Positions 34,677-47,149 of a DNA stretch of 64,000 nucleotides are shown piece after piece. Made by a program: the position numbers and the translations under genes. The stretch covers positions 62,001-126,000 of the forward strand of contig JAGEMR010000074.1 in assembly GCA_021030915.1 (NCBI GenBank), written 5' to 3'. Source of the DNA: Astrothelium macrocarpum (lineage: Eukaryota; Ascomycota; Dothideomycetes; Trypetheliales; Trypetheliaceae). The notes beneath the pieces are model-generated. The model was not told where the DNA came from. It saw only the letters and a program-made list of their open reading frames with translations, and searched no databases. Every line of letters begins with the position of its first letter. Within the stretch, counting starts at the first letter, position 1.

Positions 34677-34808
34677 GATGTCTAATCAATAGTCACTGGC
34701 TGGATACAAGACTATGATCATTGCGAAATGCTGTAGAAGGCCTCTGTCTACAAACCCTGACGATACCAGAATGCCCTTTCTCAATCCTTAAATGCGCACC
34801 GGGTATCT

Positions 34809-36928
34809 TTAGAACATGGATTCATAGTCTCCGTCACTCATCACAATATCACCGCTATCCTTCTCTGCTGTACTGCCATTCTCGCCTGGCCTATCTTGAA
34901 GTGCAATCACCGAGGGCTTAGCACACTTTGCCCGTCTGTGAGATTCAAATGTTCTATCTTCCTGAGCTACCCATTTAGGCGCCTCCCATCTCCCACGCAC
35001 AAGCACAATGTTTGGCCAATGAGCTCCGCAATCCTTATGAGACTTGTTCATGGTAGTTTTGGGGACTGGAGTCAGTAAATAAAGGACCTGCTCCTCAACA
35101 TTGATGCCTCGAATGAGTGCCTGACCAATTGTATGGGATGTTTGTGGGTTGAGAGGCGTAGTGTAGCCGCTATCACCTGTTATGATAAATGGTAGATTCT
35201 CTTTTGGGGTCCGGCGGATGTAGGGCCACTGCAAACCTTCCGCCTGTGGATCTATGTTAGTATTTGGACGGTAATTAGATGATGGCGCGCTGTGTTCTAC
35301 GCTGTCAATCTCTGACTTATGCTCTTGGGATTCTCTCGGAGGTACCAATGCACTTTCATCATCCACCAAAACAACTGAGACTATGTTTCCGTTGAACACT
35401 GTTTCAAGGTACTCAGGTGCGATGCTTTCTCCATACAGCATAAGACCCCGGATACCTGGAGCTTGTTGGCCATATCTAACTACCAAAGGCTTGGTCTCTG
35501 TAAGAGGAAGGGTGCTCCATCTCATGTTCCCACTCTTATCTATGCCTTTGCTATGGAAATAAGACACTGCTTGCATTGTCGACAATTCGCCGGGGGTTCT
35601 TGCAACATTTCGGTATTTGGGCGCGTAAAATGAATGAACAAAATTATTGCCAGCCGCTTCTTGTAACACTGTCGTAACGTTGTCTTCGCATTTATCATCT
35701 AGATACACAACGTCAGAGGGCGACCATCTTTGAATGAATTGGACAAGCATTTCGAGCCCGGACCCGATGAACCAACTCGGGCAGTCGACAACAAGCGGGG
35801 TACGAGGATCTCGTTCGAAAGCGAGGCGATATTCGTATATGAGTTGATTTGCCGATTGTACAAAATGCTCGGGATCCTCATTCGGCGAGAATGCTGTAAG
35901 GGTATGTGCACGTACCAGACGAACTATAGGAGAGATGCACGTGTCAGAGTGAACAAAAGGTGGTCCCAAAATTGGTTTTCGTATTTCGTAAAGTGATATT
36001 AGGCCAGGAGGACCAAATTCCGGCTGAAACGGATCAAGTTCAAGGAAGAAAACGGTTTGATATAAGTTCGCTGTTTGTGCTGAATAGCTCGGCTCCATTG
36101 TGACTAATCGATTCACGATCAGTCGGGCAAGTGTCGATTTGCCAGTGCTTTTGGCACCACAAATTAAAATGGTGGGGATACGTCCATTTTTCGATTCACA
36201 CACTCTTTGCATGACTGCTGCTTGATCTGGGTTGGCTGTTAAAGGAACCAAGATTCTTTGAAATGGATCAGTCTTTGAGGAAGGAATCTGGCACCTGATG
36301 AGCTTTGGCTGATCACTTGAATAATACAGAAAACTCACAAAGCAAAAGCTATCATTGTATCTACCTATTCCTATAGACTCGAATGCCGGCCCAGTGTGAT
36401 TCCACATGCGACGATATAAAGGTGATAACGATCGTAACCTACGTGCAGCTCTCGAATATGATTTGATATGGATTTCAGCACTCTTGCTGGAGCATAGCAC
36501 AGAGGGAAGCGGATGAGTCGTTGGGGCGGATATGATATGAGTCGCTTGACCTTTTTCAAAGGTAGCACCGTAGACGTGAACTGTACCAGCTTTAACCTTC
36601 AAGCCATATCGACCAAGAATTGTGATTATATCTCCATTTCGCATGAACAAGACTACACCATCCTCGACAATTCGGACATTTTTCAAGGATGGTTTCCAGG
36701 TAGAAAGAGGCACGGGTTGGTGGACAGGCTGCAATTGATCATCGGCGTCCGTCTCAGATTCACTTCGAGGACTACTAGCAAGCTCCGTATGATTAAACTT
36801 GTTTGTCGATTGAAGTTGCTGAACTTCCGGCTGGAAGTTAGAGGGAGCATTTGGAATCGAAGGATTGCGCGTATCAAGGCTCTGCTGTAATTTGGTTGCG
36901 CGTGCGACGGCAAACGCGCTTTGCGGTG
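34809..36928 (-). CDS. grc3: Polynucleotide 5'-hydroxyl-kinase Grc3
   Basis: The main frame is open from a splice acceptor at 36928 to the stop at 34809. The 5' part is Gln/Ser-rich (TAPQSAFAVARATKLQQS), then a beta-rich N-terminal domain (KNVRIVEDGVVLFMRNGD). The kinase core has the P-loop ILICGAKSTGKSTLARLIVN, the Walker B-like FFLELDPFQPEFGPPG and the lid region. Near residue positions matching PLVVDCPSWFIGSGLE lies a second conserved motif. The Clp1/Grc3 family phosphorylates RNA 5' ends; Grc3 works with Las1 in rRNA ITS2 processing and in Pol I termination. The start codon is in an upstream exon between about 36950 and 37080 that I could not fix. One intron divisible by three may hide around 36290-36360. 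Confidence 0.82.
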
Positions 36929-37218
36929 CTGTAGTGTGGTGTAAGTCGCTGGCCCGAATAATACTTCAAAGAACAAGGATGGACGCACGTAGATTACTGT
37001 TGAGAGAAGCACCCACCCACCTTCCCGGCCCCATCTCCCCATTCAGGTTTCGCGAAAGCTATATTGCGTTATGTCGTATCCATTCTGAGTTACCTAGAAG
37101 GTGGAAGGCTAATGAGCCTCAAGCTTTCTATGTTTCCCCGGCCCGAGTTTCTTCCGGCCGGCCGACCATTTTTTGGCGATGTGAATTGTACCGCATAAGG
37201 TAGACAATTCATTTTCAC
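36929..37218. promoter_or_regulatory. Divergent promoter and first-exon region of GRC3 and RPA34
   Basis: About 290 bp between the GRC3 second exon and the RPA34 start. It must contain the GRC3 first exon, its intron and both promoters. Both genes serve rRNA synthesis. Confidence 0.5.
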
Positions 37219-38595
37219 ATGGCTCGGAAAGAAGATGGAGTCGATTCTTCGCCGTCTAAGACGAAATCCAAGAAAACTCCCAACAAAACTTCAAAGTCAA
37301 AAGCACCATCACAAAAACCCGTCATCAAAAGCAGTGAGATCATAGTTGATAGCGATGTTGAATCTGATATTGTAGCTGGAGAAGCAAATGTCAATGCCGA
37401 GAAGAAAAACACACCCAAAGATGTTGCCTCAAATACGAATCGCACAAGTCCAGATGATCCGACTCAAGAGCCCACAAGTCCTTCAGTCGAATCAAATCAA
37501 GAAAATGCCGGCTTAAATGCCACCAACCGCAGCCAGAAATTACAAAGTCTAGCAAATCAAAGCAACGGACAAAGTCAAAACCAGGGGGAAACTGAGAATC
37601 ATGACCTCGCGGCTGATCAATCCCGACAAGGCGTCAAGTTCGTGATTCACTTTCTTGATGATTCAAACGTTTATTTATACTCAAATACCAGAGCAGGAGA
37701 AAGGCGCCTCATCAGGACAACACGTCAGCTCCGCCTCCTGTTTTTCAACCTCCAAAAGGCTTTGAGTCTGCGACAACGCCCAAGACATTGTCTGCTCCCT
37801 TGCTTCAGCCGCTACGACCGTCGGATTTGCAAGGAAAGGAGATATGGCACATCGTTGCCCCCGCGAATCTGCCCATGAGTGTCGTTGGCGAAATCGCACT
37901 GGACAAAGTCGAGGAAGAAGAATCAGTCATAAGCCATAAAGGGAAGTCATACGCTCTCAGAGAGTCCAAAAAGGCTGAGCATGAGGATCTGCAAGTTCTC
38001 ATTCCTAATGAAGGAAGCGAAGGACTACGACCAGGTAAGTCGATCTTGTCCACGCGCACCTTACATGGCGTATTCACATTGTTTCGTAGTTCGAGCCAAT
38101 TTTGCCAAAACACTGCATATTCGTCAGCGACTATCCGCTCCGGACATTTCCTTCACGCCAAAAATAGAGCTCAAAGGAACGGGTGCCTCCTCTTGCATGC
38201 GTTTGCCACGATCGAAACCACCCCCGCGTCAGAAGGCTGGATTGAAGATGCGTTACACCCCTTCATCTCTTGCCAGTGCGTCTTGCACGATTGGTTCCTC
38301 TGATTCCGAAGTTGAGGAAATTGGGACAAAACCAAACGGCGTTCAACGCTCAGCAGGTTCCCATGCGCAGGCGGAGGCTAGCCAGAAAAATCCAGCAGAA
38401 TCCAAGCCTTCTGAGAAATCGAATCGTGCAACGAACGAGATTATCCCCGACCAAACCAAGAAGAAAAAGAAGCATGAGCATGAAAGAGGGAAGTCAGACG
38501 CAAAGTCATCTTCAAAGACAGCTAAAAAGCCCAAGGTGGGAAAGGAGAATAAGATGGAGGGGATAAAAGCCGAGCCACCTTTAAAGCATGAATGA
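37219..38595 (+). CDS. rpa34: RNA polymerase I subunit Rpa34.5
   Basis: Three exons (37219-37637, 37697-38034, 38090-38595) give 420 aa. The N-terminal 140 residues are Lys/Ser-rich and disordered. After the first junction comes the diagnostic segment PPPVFQPPKGFES, then the dimerisation beta-barrel region (GKEIWHIVAPANLPMS). The C-terminal third is a Lys/Ser-rich tail (KKKKKHEHERGKSD), typical of Rpa34.5 and its animal counterpart PAF49/CAST. Family role: forms a TFIIF-like heterodimer with Rpa49 on RNA polymerase I in the nucleolus. The first acceptor is placed at 37697 to keep frame. Confidence 0.8.
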
Positions 38596-38732
38596 CATTA
38601 TAGCATAGAAGCATCCTTGTATGGCATTGATATCCGGGATAGGGAACTTGTCTAATATTTACATGTACACTATTACAACAATTATTCAAATGGACTTATC
38701 TATGAGAGATGGCTTTCGTCCAGAGAGCGAGA

Positions 38733-40563
38733 TCACCTCTTGCGAGTCATGACCTTGGTAATCGCATGTCTAATCACAACGCCGGCCTTTTCAATCTCCT
38801 TTTTCGACAATCCAGTCGTCGCGCAGACCTTCAACGCCGGCTGCGACTGCCATACCTGATCTCTCGGACCCGTCCCAACGGGTATAGGATGGGATTTCAT
38901 CCGCGTAATGAGCACGCCATTTGCGAGAGCCTGATAGCAAAAATATTAGCCTTCCAGCCCAAGCTTCTCAAGCCTCTCCCCGAAACAAAAAAAAGAACTT
39001 TTCCAAGGAGAACAATTGACTCACCTCATCCACCACCTCCTGCAACAACGCCTCCTGCTCCACCGCACTCAGCCTCCTCCCCACAACCACCTCCCTCTTC
39101 ACCACCAACACCACCACCGGATTCTCCACCGCCCCGGTACCCACCACCCACTCGCTCCTGCCGCCCTCCAACTGCGCCCGCAGCGCCCTCGCATTCTCCC
39201 TTAACACGCGCTGCATCTCGGCGCCCTCGACCTCCTCCTGCAGCGCGCGCAGCGTCGCGCTCGCCGTCGTGGCCAGCAGCGCGGGCAGCGCGGCGCTGAA
39301 GGTGTGCGCGGCCGCCGACAGCCGCTGGTGCTCCACCACCTCGGTCGAGCCCGCGCAGAAGCCGCCCGCGGCGCACAAAGCGTGTGCCAGCGAGCCGACG
39401 ATCATGTCGATGCTGGTCGGGTCGACGTGGTGGTGCTCGGTGGCGCCGCGGCATGTGCGCCCGAGGATGCCGTAGGAGTGGGTTTCGTCGAGGATGAGGC
39501 GGAATTTGTGGCGCGTTTTGAGCTCGACCTGGGGAGAGGGAGAGAAGGTTAGACTTGGGGAAAGGAAGGGGGGGGGATTGGAATTAGGAGGGGGATGGAT
39601 GAGGGAGACGTACGACTTTCGGGAGGTCGACGATGTCGCCGATTGTTTCGAAGATGCCTTCTGTGACGATGAACTTGCGGGTGAGGGGTTTGTTGCGCTG
39701 CTCCTCGGTGATTTTGCGAAGGACGCGCTCCAGATCTTGCATGTCGTTGTGTTCATACCACCGTACTGTACTCCTTGATATGTAAAGTCCCTTGCGAATA
39801 GCATAGTTGACAGCCTTGTCGGCGACAATGATATCGCCTCGTTTTGAAAATGCGGGAATGACGCTTGTGATTGTGGAAAATGCTTGGGCGTAGAGAACGC
39901 ATGCCCGGACGCCCAGATGGGATGCAATGTCTGCCTGAACCTTCATGTGTACATCTTGTGTTCCGTAGAAGCCAGGGGGACCACATGGACCAACACCATA
40001 TGTTCGCAACGTTTGTATTGCCTTCTCTTTGATTTGTTCATTTGCAGCGAAATTATAAAAGTTGTAAGAGGCGAGGTTCGTAACGACGCGTCCGTTCAAG
40101 AGTTTCACCTTTGCGCCCGTTGGTCTAACCAAAATGTTAGCTATGGTTTCTACGAACAGAGTTGTGTTTCTCCACCTACCCTGATATGACGGGTTGCTTT
40201 TCAATTTCGGCTTCTTCAAAGGGAGTCTTTTCGGCAACTAGAGGTTCAGGGGTCCACTCATCCACTAGGTCGTCTATTTCCTGCGTGCTCTGTGAGCGAG
40301 ACGATTCCTGAGTTCTTTTTGCATTGACATACTTCTTCTGTCAAGGCTACATTCGCCCGTTTCTGAGTAGAGTATTTGGGAGCCAAAAGATATCGAACAA
40401 AAAAAAGGAAGAGGAAGAGCTCAATGGCGGAGCGTATGGGATCGTGTTGGTAGCTCGATCGAATATATCTCATCAAAATCGCAGAACCAGGAACCTTTTT
40501 GAATTGATCAGACATGTCATTGGCGACGCGCACAAATATGCCCGTCATCTCGTTAATGTCCAT
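38733..40563 (-). CDS. lcb1: Serine palmitoyltransferase subunit 1 (Lcb1)
   Basis: The ATG at 40563 starts an N-terminal segment with one transmembrane helix (AIELFLFLFFVRYLLA). Exon joins give EEEIDDLVDEWTPEP and then PTGAKVKLLNGRVV. The aminotransferase-fold body has NLASYNFYNFAAN, YGVGPCGPPGFYGT, LDETHSYGILGR and MIVGSLAHALCAAGGFC. The position of the PLP lysine of Lcb2 is occupied by a non-lysine, as expected for Lcb1. The last exon ends ITKVMTRKR at 38733. Role: with Lcb2, the first committed step of sphingolipid synthesis in the ER. At least five introns are present. The middle exon (39000-39540) has extreme base composition. Confidence 0.9.
39000..39615. other. GC-skew switch island 5 (centre near 39320)
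   Basis: C/G per 60 bases is 33/4 at 39061 and 33/8 at 39121, about equal at 39241-39360, then 9/27 at 39481 and 1/31 at 39541. It spans one LCB1 exon and ends in its flanking intron. The gene lies on the minus strand. Confidence 0.85.
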
Positions 40564-41246
40564 TTTGGCGGTGGTGAGGCAAAGCCAGGTTTATAGCGGA
40601 AATGAACCAAGGTTGTCATTTCGCCGCAGGAGACCTGGACCTCCTGGAACTCCTGGATACCCCTAACCTGACAAAACTAGGCCTCCCATGACACCTCATC
40701 TTAAATATAATCATTTCATTTGGCATTTTACGACAGGTTTCACAAGTGCAATCATTGAATGTAAATAGGCAAACCATGATTCTCAGTTGCTCTTTCATAC
40801 TGTATCTATCTAACATGCCAATGGCTTGAGCCACCTTCCGAGAAATCAAATATTGTATGTATGTACTGTGCTGGAAAGGAAAGACAAAACTCCCTCCTCC
40901 AAAAAAGCCGTAGTAAACTTTGATTTTAAAAAAGAAAAAAGAGAGAATGTGAGAGAAACAAAAATCTGACATCTGCAACTCTGTCTCCTCCGCCTCTCCA
41001 CCACCCTCTCCACCTCTCTAATCAAAGATAAAACGGGTCTGCAACCGTCGTCCTTTCCTCCTCAGCTAGAATTAAATCATTATCTATCAACCGTCAATGC
41101 CCGGAGACGGGATGGTTACGTTATGTTCCCATGTTGGTACAATGCCGCAAGGGAAGGAAAAAAAAAAAAGCAATCGAGTGACGCCGTGTAGAGCATTTCC
41201 ATGCATGCATGTATTTTTACTTTCAGTTTCATTCGTCTCACGACGA
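40564..41246. other. LCB1 promoter and FKS1 3' region
   Basis: 683 bp. Contains A-rich runs near 40928-40945 and 41157-41170 and a pyrimidine-rich block at 40980-41025. No gene is recognised. Confidence 0.4.
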
Positions 41247-44200
41247 TTAGAAGCGAAGTAGCTTAGCACCCGCCGTTGCGCTAGCAACAGCTGAGCCGCC
41301 CTGTGGACCCGTGACGATGATGGATCCGACAAGACTGGCTCCAGTAGACGCACTGCTGGTATCATTGTGGTCGAGACCAGTCGGCTGGAGAAGCTCCATG
41401 GGAATGCTTGGAAGGCTAGTCATGAATTTGCCAGCGATAATGGGACCGGCAATGAGAAGGACGTAGATGAGGAGCATGACAAAGTACAAGATTGCGTATC
41501 GGATGACACGTCGGCGTCGCAATCTTGACTGCTTTAGCGAGTAGATTGGAGGTCGGATTTGCCGGCTAGACTTGGTTAGTCATGTAATCAATACCAAATT
41601 ACGAATAGTACGTACCTTGGCCGTAGCCAGAAGAGCATAGTAGAGTGGAACTTGTCGACATAAGGGATGAACAACACCGGTAGCATGAGGAAGAGGATGA
41701 AATGACCGAGGATAAAGTCGGCAGCAAAGAAACCCATTTCGGTAATCTTGCAGAGGAACTCACGACCAGGTTGGGAGATTGTGTGCCAACCCATAGTGTA
41801 CCACTTTCCAGTCCACCAGGCAATGTTGGCAGTATCCGCACGGAATTCTCTCGTCAAAGCCAAGGCAGTGATGAGCTTGAAGACGAATCGCTGAATGGCA
41901 ATGACTGCAATCATGCCGAGGAGAGCCTTGGAGAAACTCCAGGCCTCGAGGAAGAACATGACTTCGAAAAAGGCGAATAACATGATGACGGCAATGGCGT
42001 GGGCAATGGCAGCTAAAACGGCACCGAATTTCTTGCAACACATGCTGAGAACGGGTCCCATGCAGCACGCCAAACCAAAGAAGCCGATGGCAACACCAGC
42101 ATTGACACCGATGGGCCCAAATGCAACAATGGCAACACGAATCAACGAGTTGGTTGCTTTCAACTTCTTGTCTGGGTTATTCGATTCAGTGACACCAGTC
42201 TGCGCATTGATGAAGAGATATGGAATCAAGGTGACTGCAACCAAGAAGAGAGGACCGATGATTTCGCTGAAGAAGGTATTACCGAACCTCGCGCGAGGTG
42301 TGTCACCAGAGAGTTTTGAAGATGGTTCACCGAGAGCTTTGCGCTTGAAACCAGTGATGCGAGTACGTGAAAGTCTGACGAAGCCGATCCATGACGCATT
42401 GTGAGCTTTGACATTACCACGAGACAACCATCGAAGGAATTCTCGGTAGTCGATGAAAAAGTCGTCCCAAGAGAATTGATGAGGGTTAAAGAGGAATGGC
42501 GAGACAGTCAAGGCCAAGAGGGAGATCCAGAAATAGATAAGCCAGACTCCCCATACTGTCATTGTGGCGAACAGAAGCATCATGAGTAGACGAGCACCGA
42601 GGTAGATTGAAGGACCGGCAAATCGTGAGTAGAGAACGCCAAACGGCATGCGCGCAGTGGCGAAACCACGACCAGTACCGATATAGCGAGCACCACCGAA
42701 TGAAAGATCTTGGTGAAGGGAGTTGGCATAGATTTGAGTCACAAACACCTCGAACAAGAAGGAGAGCGAGGAGAATTGCTTGGCCAGACGGGTTGCCGCA
42801 CGCCAGAAGCCACGTTCAGTCAATTCCTGGACCGTCAAGGGAATGAAGGAGATGAAGAAGACGATGAAGATGGACAACACGCAACGCTGGACCCAGTCGT
42901 AGACGGGAACAAGGTTGGCACATCCAGTTGGCCTCAGAGGATCGGTCTTGGGAACGTTGGGGTTGTAGTGGCAAAGAATCATCTCGTGTCGAAGTGCACC
43001 CAAGTTGATCAGACAGAACATGAAGAGCTGCACCGATTGCATAATGAACAAGTTGTTGATGTGGAAACCCGGGTGAGCATAGTAAAAAGACAAGAACCGA
43101 TCGATGGGGAGCTGAGTGCCAAGGTAGTAGTATTCACGGGAAAGCATCTGTTCACCCATACCGGTACCAATCTTGGTTGTAAAGTTGAGAATGGAGCCGA
43201 ATCCCAAGTCACGTCCCTTACCGCACTGGTAGTACTCGCAGTGTTTGATACGACCACCACGGATGAGAGCATTCATACCAGCGTAGATATCTTCGTTCAA
43301 ATGCAGACCTTTTTGAGCCTTGGAGACACCACCACGAGTGGTCATAAAGACGCCGTTGAGGAAATCAGGATGACCATAGTGGAGTTTACCACCAATTTGA
43401 GCCAGTGTACGAGCGAAGAGAGTACCAAACGTTTGTTCTTTACCTGCAGCAACATCACCAAGAACACCAATGTTCTCAGAAAAGATGTATTCACGAGTAC
43501 CAAGGATGGCGACCGGGTTGAAGTTGGACGGTGGAAGACCAGGAGTATATGGTGATACATTGTCCGTTGTCATTTCTTCGAATTCAGCCAATACACTTCG
43601 AATCTTCAAGCATTCCTCAAGATAGTTGTCTTGATTGGCATCAATAAGTTGAATGTACTCGCCACGGTAGAAGATGATTGCATGATTCTGGTTGTCTGAT
43701 TTACCGTCTCCCAAAATTGGGTTACCTGAAAGCTGGATTCGGAACTTTGGCCTACGCATGCCATTCTCCATGAGCTCAGAGTGACCATCGATAAGTGCAG
43801 AGTATAGACGTGGGTCTTCACCCTCATTGAGAGGCGGTTCCTCATCAAGGTAGGCAATCTGAAGGTCTGGATAGGCACGGAGCAAGAATTCGGTATTTTC
43901 ACGTTCTTCCTTTGAGAATTTGGCATATCGCTGCATGGAAACAACAATCTTAAACTTTCGTCGAGCCATGCGTTCGAGTTCACGTTCCAATTTGTCAGAG
44001 TTGCCTCCAAACATTTGGACAACTTCAGGATTCTCGACACGGTACAAAAGCTTAATGGCACGGCTGTAGTTCATGAAACCAGAAATGGTACGGTACAAGG
44101 TCTGTGATCGGAGAGAAGCCCAGATTCGAGTACGAAGAGTATATTCTGGAGCAGCAGATTTGAAACCGATGCAGTAAAAGGGCAAATCATCAATCTTGCT

Positions 44201-47149
44201 CTTGGCTGTGTCCTTTTCCGACTTTTCGAGTTCTCCGTTGAATTGAGAAGTCTCATCAGCAAGAATCTTGGTGTCCTTGACAAAGCAGTCCCACTCATGA
44301 GGGTGAAGTTGCTTGAGATACTCCAAGAGAGTGACTCGTGAATATGGCTCATCCTCACGAATAATCTCACGAAGAGACAACAAAATCTTTTCGCTGTAAT
44401 GAGGAATCAAGACAGTAAAGGTAGGCATGTTGTCGACTGGCAAGGGTTCTGGGATAGGTGTTGACAAGGACTGCGCAAAGAACGAGATACGACGTTCAGC
44501 TTCGCTGTGAGTGGGGAAGAATTCTGTCTTGAATGAATGATCTTCCTGGGACACAAAGAATGTTGGAGCTCGAAGAGTACGCTTGCCTTCTTGCTCAGAA
44601 GGAACCTGGTGGTACAATAGTTTTTGGACGTGGTCAATGGCGAGGAGATGCTCTCGGTACATGGAAATGACAATGGCATTCCAGATTTGTGAAATCAAAA
44701 CTTTGGGCTTGTACTTGATTTCCATGTCAGTAGTGGCCAAGACCTTGGAGTAGATACGTTTTGGTAGTCGCGAGAAAATGTTTCTCCACGGTGTCCAGAT
44801 GGAAACACCGAGATAAAACGATCGAGCGACCGAAAAGACAGTGTTGAGGATAATGTACCACAGATAAGTATCCAAGAAGAAGAGGATGGCATCGGTAATG
44901 AACATGAGAACCAAGAGAATCTTTGGCTGGTATTTGCAGAGATTTTGCTTGAGAATTTGATCTCCAAGACATTGTGGATTCTGCATTGTTGACAAGATAC
45001 GAATAGGATCTCGCAAAGACAGAGTCAGGAAAAAGTAGGATTCCACAAGCTTGATTGCAAAGACCATGACCCAGAGACCATAGGACATCCACATGTCGTT
45101 GCCATGAAGACGAGGGTAACTCGCTGTGAATGTTTGACTGGCCACGTACTGTCGCGAGTTCTTTGTCAGATAACTGCCAAAGAGTCCTCCAATAGGCATA
45201 ATGGCAAAGAAGAAAAAGGTGGCTAGAGCAATCAGGAATTGAACAATTCCGAGAATGTGACCTATCCGACCTTCACCTCCAGAGACACCAAAGATGTAGA
45301 CACTTGGAGCAATGTTAATGGCAAATATTCCGAGCAAGAAAAAGAGTCGCTTGGTGAGATGTTGAGCACCAGCCCATTTCCTTGGAACGTATGCCCATTC
45401 CGCAATGGTGGCAAGAAGCATAATAACCGATACAAGAGTTCCACCAAGAGCTACAGCAGACCAGCGAGCCGCAGCAGGTGGTTGATTGTCGATTTGTTGC
45501 TGATAGTTCTTGGTATAGATGGTATACGCGTTGAATGAGGTGTAGAACCAGAAAGCGCCCAAGTGAATAACCCAGATACGAGTAAAATTGACGACAACGT
45601 GGAACCAAGATCGAGATTCCTTGTAAGTCTTGAAAAAGACCTTCTTCCAGGCAACGTCTTTTAGTTTATCGTACCGCTCAGCAGGAGGAACATCAACAAT
45701 ACGAGACTTGTCCTCGAGCACAATACGCTCAATACCCTCAGGATACCAGAAGAGCTGGTTAATGTCGTCGTATCCAATGATACTGGCATGATCTCTTTCC
45801 TTTCGCACATATTTGCCATCGAGAATTTCGTATCCTTGGTCTCGAATATACTGGTAAAGAGGGGTGATGACATTGTTGAGATACGTAAACTCTTCAATCG
45901 GCTCAACCCGGTTTTGGCAGGCAGGAGAGTTGAGGTAGTCGTCTGCACATTTGAAGATGAAACAAAGACATTCAGGCACAAATCGGACCTGGTTTGCTTC
46001 ACCCCAGCAGAGCAGGAAGAGAGCAATTTGTCGAACGCGATCATGTTGGGACATGCGGTTCATTTTGGTCTTCCATCGGTATTCGGCAGCCTCAAGACTG
46101 TTATCACCCTCTAGAGACTCCAGAGTTGCCTCCTCACTCCCACCATTCTGCTGGGCTGCCTTTTTAGCAGCTTTCCGAGCCTTTCGAGTTCGACGGTTGG
46201 CTTTGCCGAGCTTCATGTTGGCAAAACCAACGGCATCGTCAAGGTCAAGGTGAGCGGCAAAGTACCATCTTCGGTAGTTGGCATTTTCACCTCCAATGTA
46301 GTCGGCATGAAGAGACAAAAGGGCCTGATTGGGAGTCATACGAGAAGCCCGAGAGTCCAAAAGAGTCATCAAATGATCATAAACATTACGCATGCTGTCC
46401 CGTTGGAAACCGAATTTGGCTGTAAGATCTAGGAAAATGTCTTCAATCTCTTCCTTGGAGAGGGGAATCTGAGCATCAGATGTCCAGGCCGGGTAAGGTT
46501 CTCTCGAACGTTGACCAGCAGGGAGAACATTACCATAGTCCATTCCATAGATGGGCGTAGAGGCACCTGATGATCGGTTGCCACCATAGGATATTTGAGA
46601 AGAAGGCGGTCGGTAGCCACGTCCACCCACGTGACCTTCGTCGTAACTATTATATCTTTCATCTCCACGGCCATAGTAGTCCATGTCTGCAGCACGAGCC
46701 ATGTCGGATCTCATGGTAAAGTCACTAAAGGTTTCAGAGTCTTCCTCAGAGTCGTGACCACGCCGTTTTGGTCGACCCCCATAACCGCCTTGGTTGTAGT
46801 GAGCGTGCTGTCCTGCAGCAGGAGCACCTTGATCATAGTATTGATCATTGTAGTATTCATCTTGGTAGCCCTGATGATTGCCGTCATAGTAGGCGCCCTC
46901 TTGCTGCTGATAGTGACCTTGTTGTTGTTGCTGTTGTCCATCGTAGTATCCGCCGCTACAAAGGAGTGTTAGACATGACTTGTGTTTTCCGAGATTGATC
47001 AAAACTTACGATTCGTCATAGTAACCTTCATGTTGGCCCTGGTGGTACTCTTGGTTTGGATCATAATAACCTTGTTCATCCTGATAATAGGAATCGGTGC
47101 CGTGGCCGTAGCCATTGTCGTATTGACCTCCCTGAGGATGTCCCGACAT
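41247..47149 (-). CDS. fks1: 1,3-beta-glucan synthase catalytic subunit (Fks1)
   Basis: Three exons: one ending in YYDES (from the ATG at 47149), one giant exon of about 5.3 kb, and a C-terminal exon after a short intron near 41575-41620. The total is about 1930 aa, normal for the family (GT48). The N-terminal region is Tyr/Gln/Gly-rich and disordered. It is followed by the FKS1 domain (EIEDIFLDLTAKFGFQRDS), the first group of membrane spans, the large cytosolic catalytic region, and a second membrane group. Echinocandin hot spot 1 reads FLTLSLRDP, the usual sensitive form; hot spot 2 reads DWVQRCVL. The enzyme makes the main cell-wall glucan from UDP-glucose in the plasma membrane, activated by Rho1. 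The C-terminus is Ser/Ala-rich after a final span (FVMLLIYVLLIAGPII). Confidence 0.97.

Larger units (their letters stand above)
33412..34808. other. AT-rich non-coding tract with tRNA-derived pieces
   Basis: About 1.4 kb without credible coding sequence. It contains a tRNA-Ser-like sequence and a matching fragment in opposite orientation (listed separately), and a short TA run at 34444-34453. It may be the remains of a mobile element, but no terminal repeats or coding remnants were found. Confidence 0.5.
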
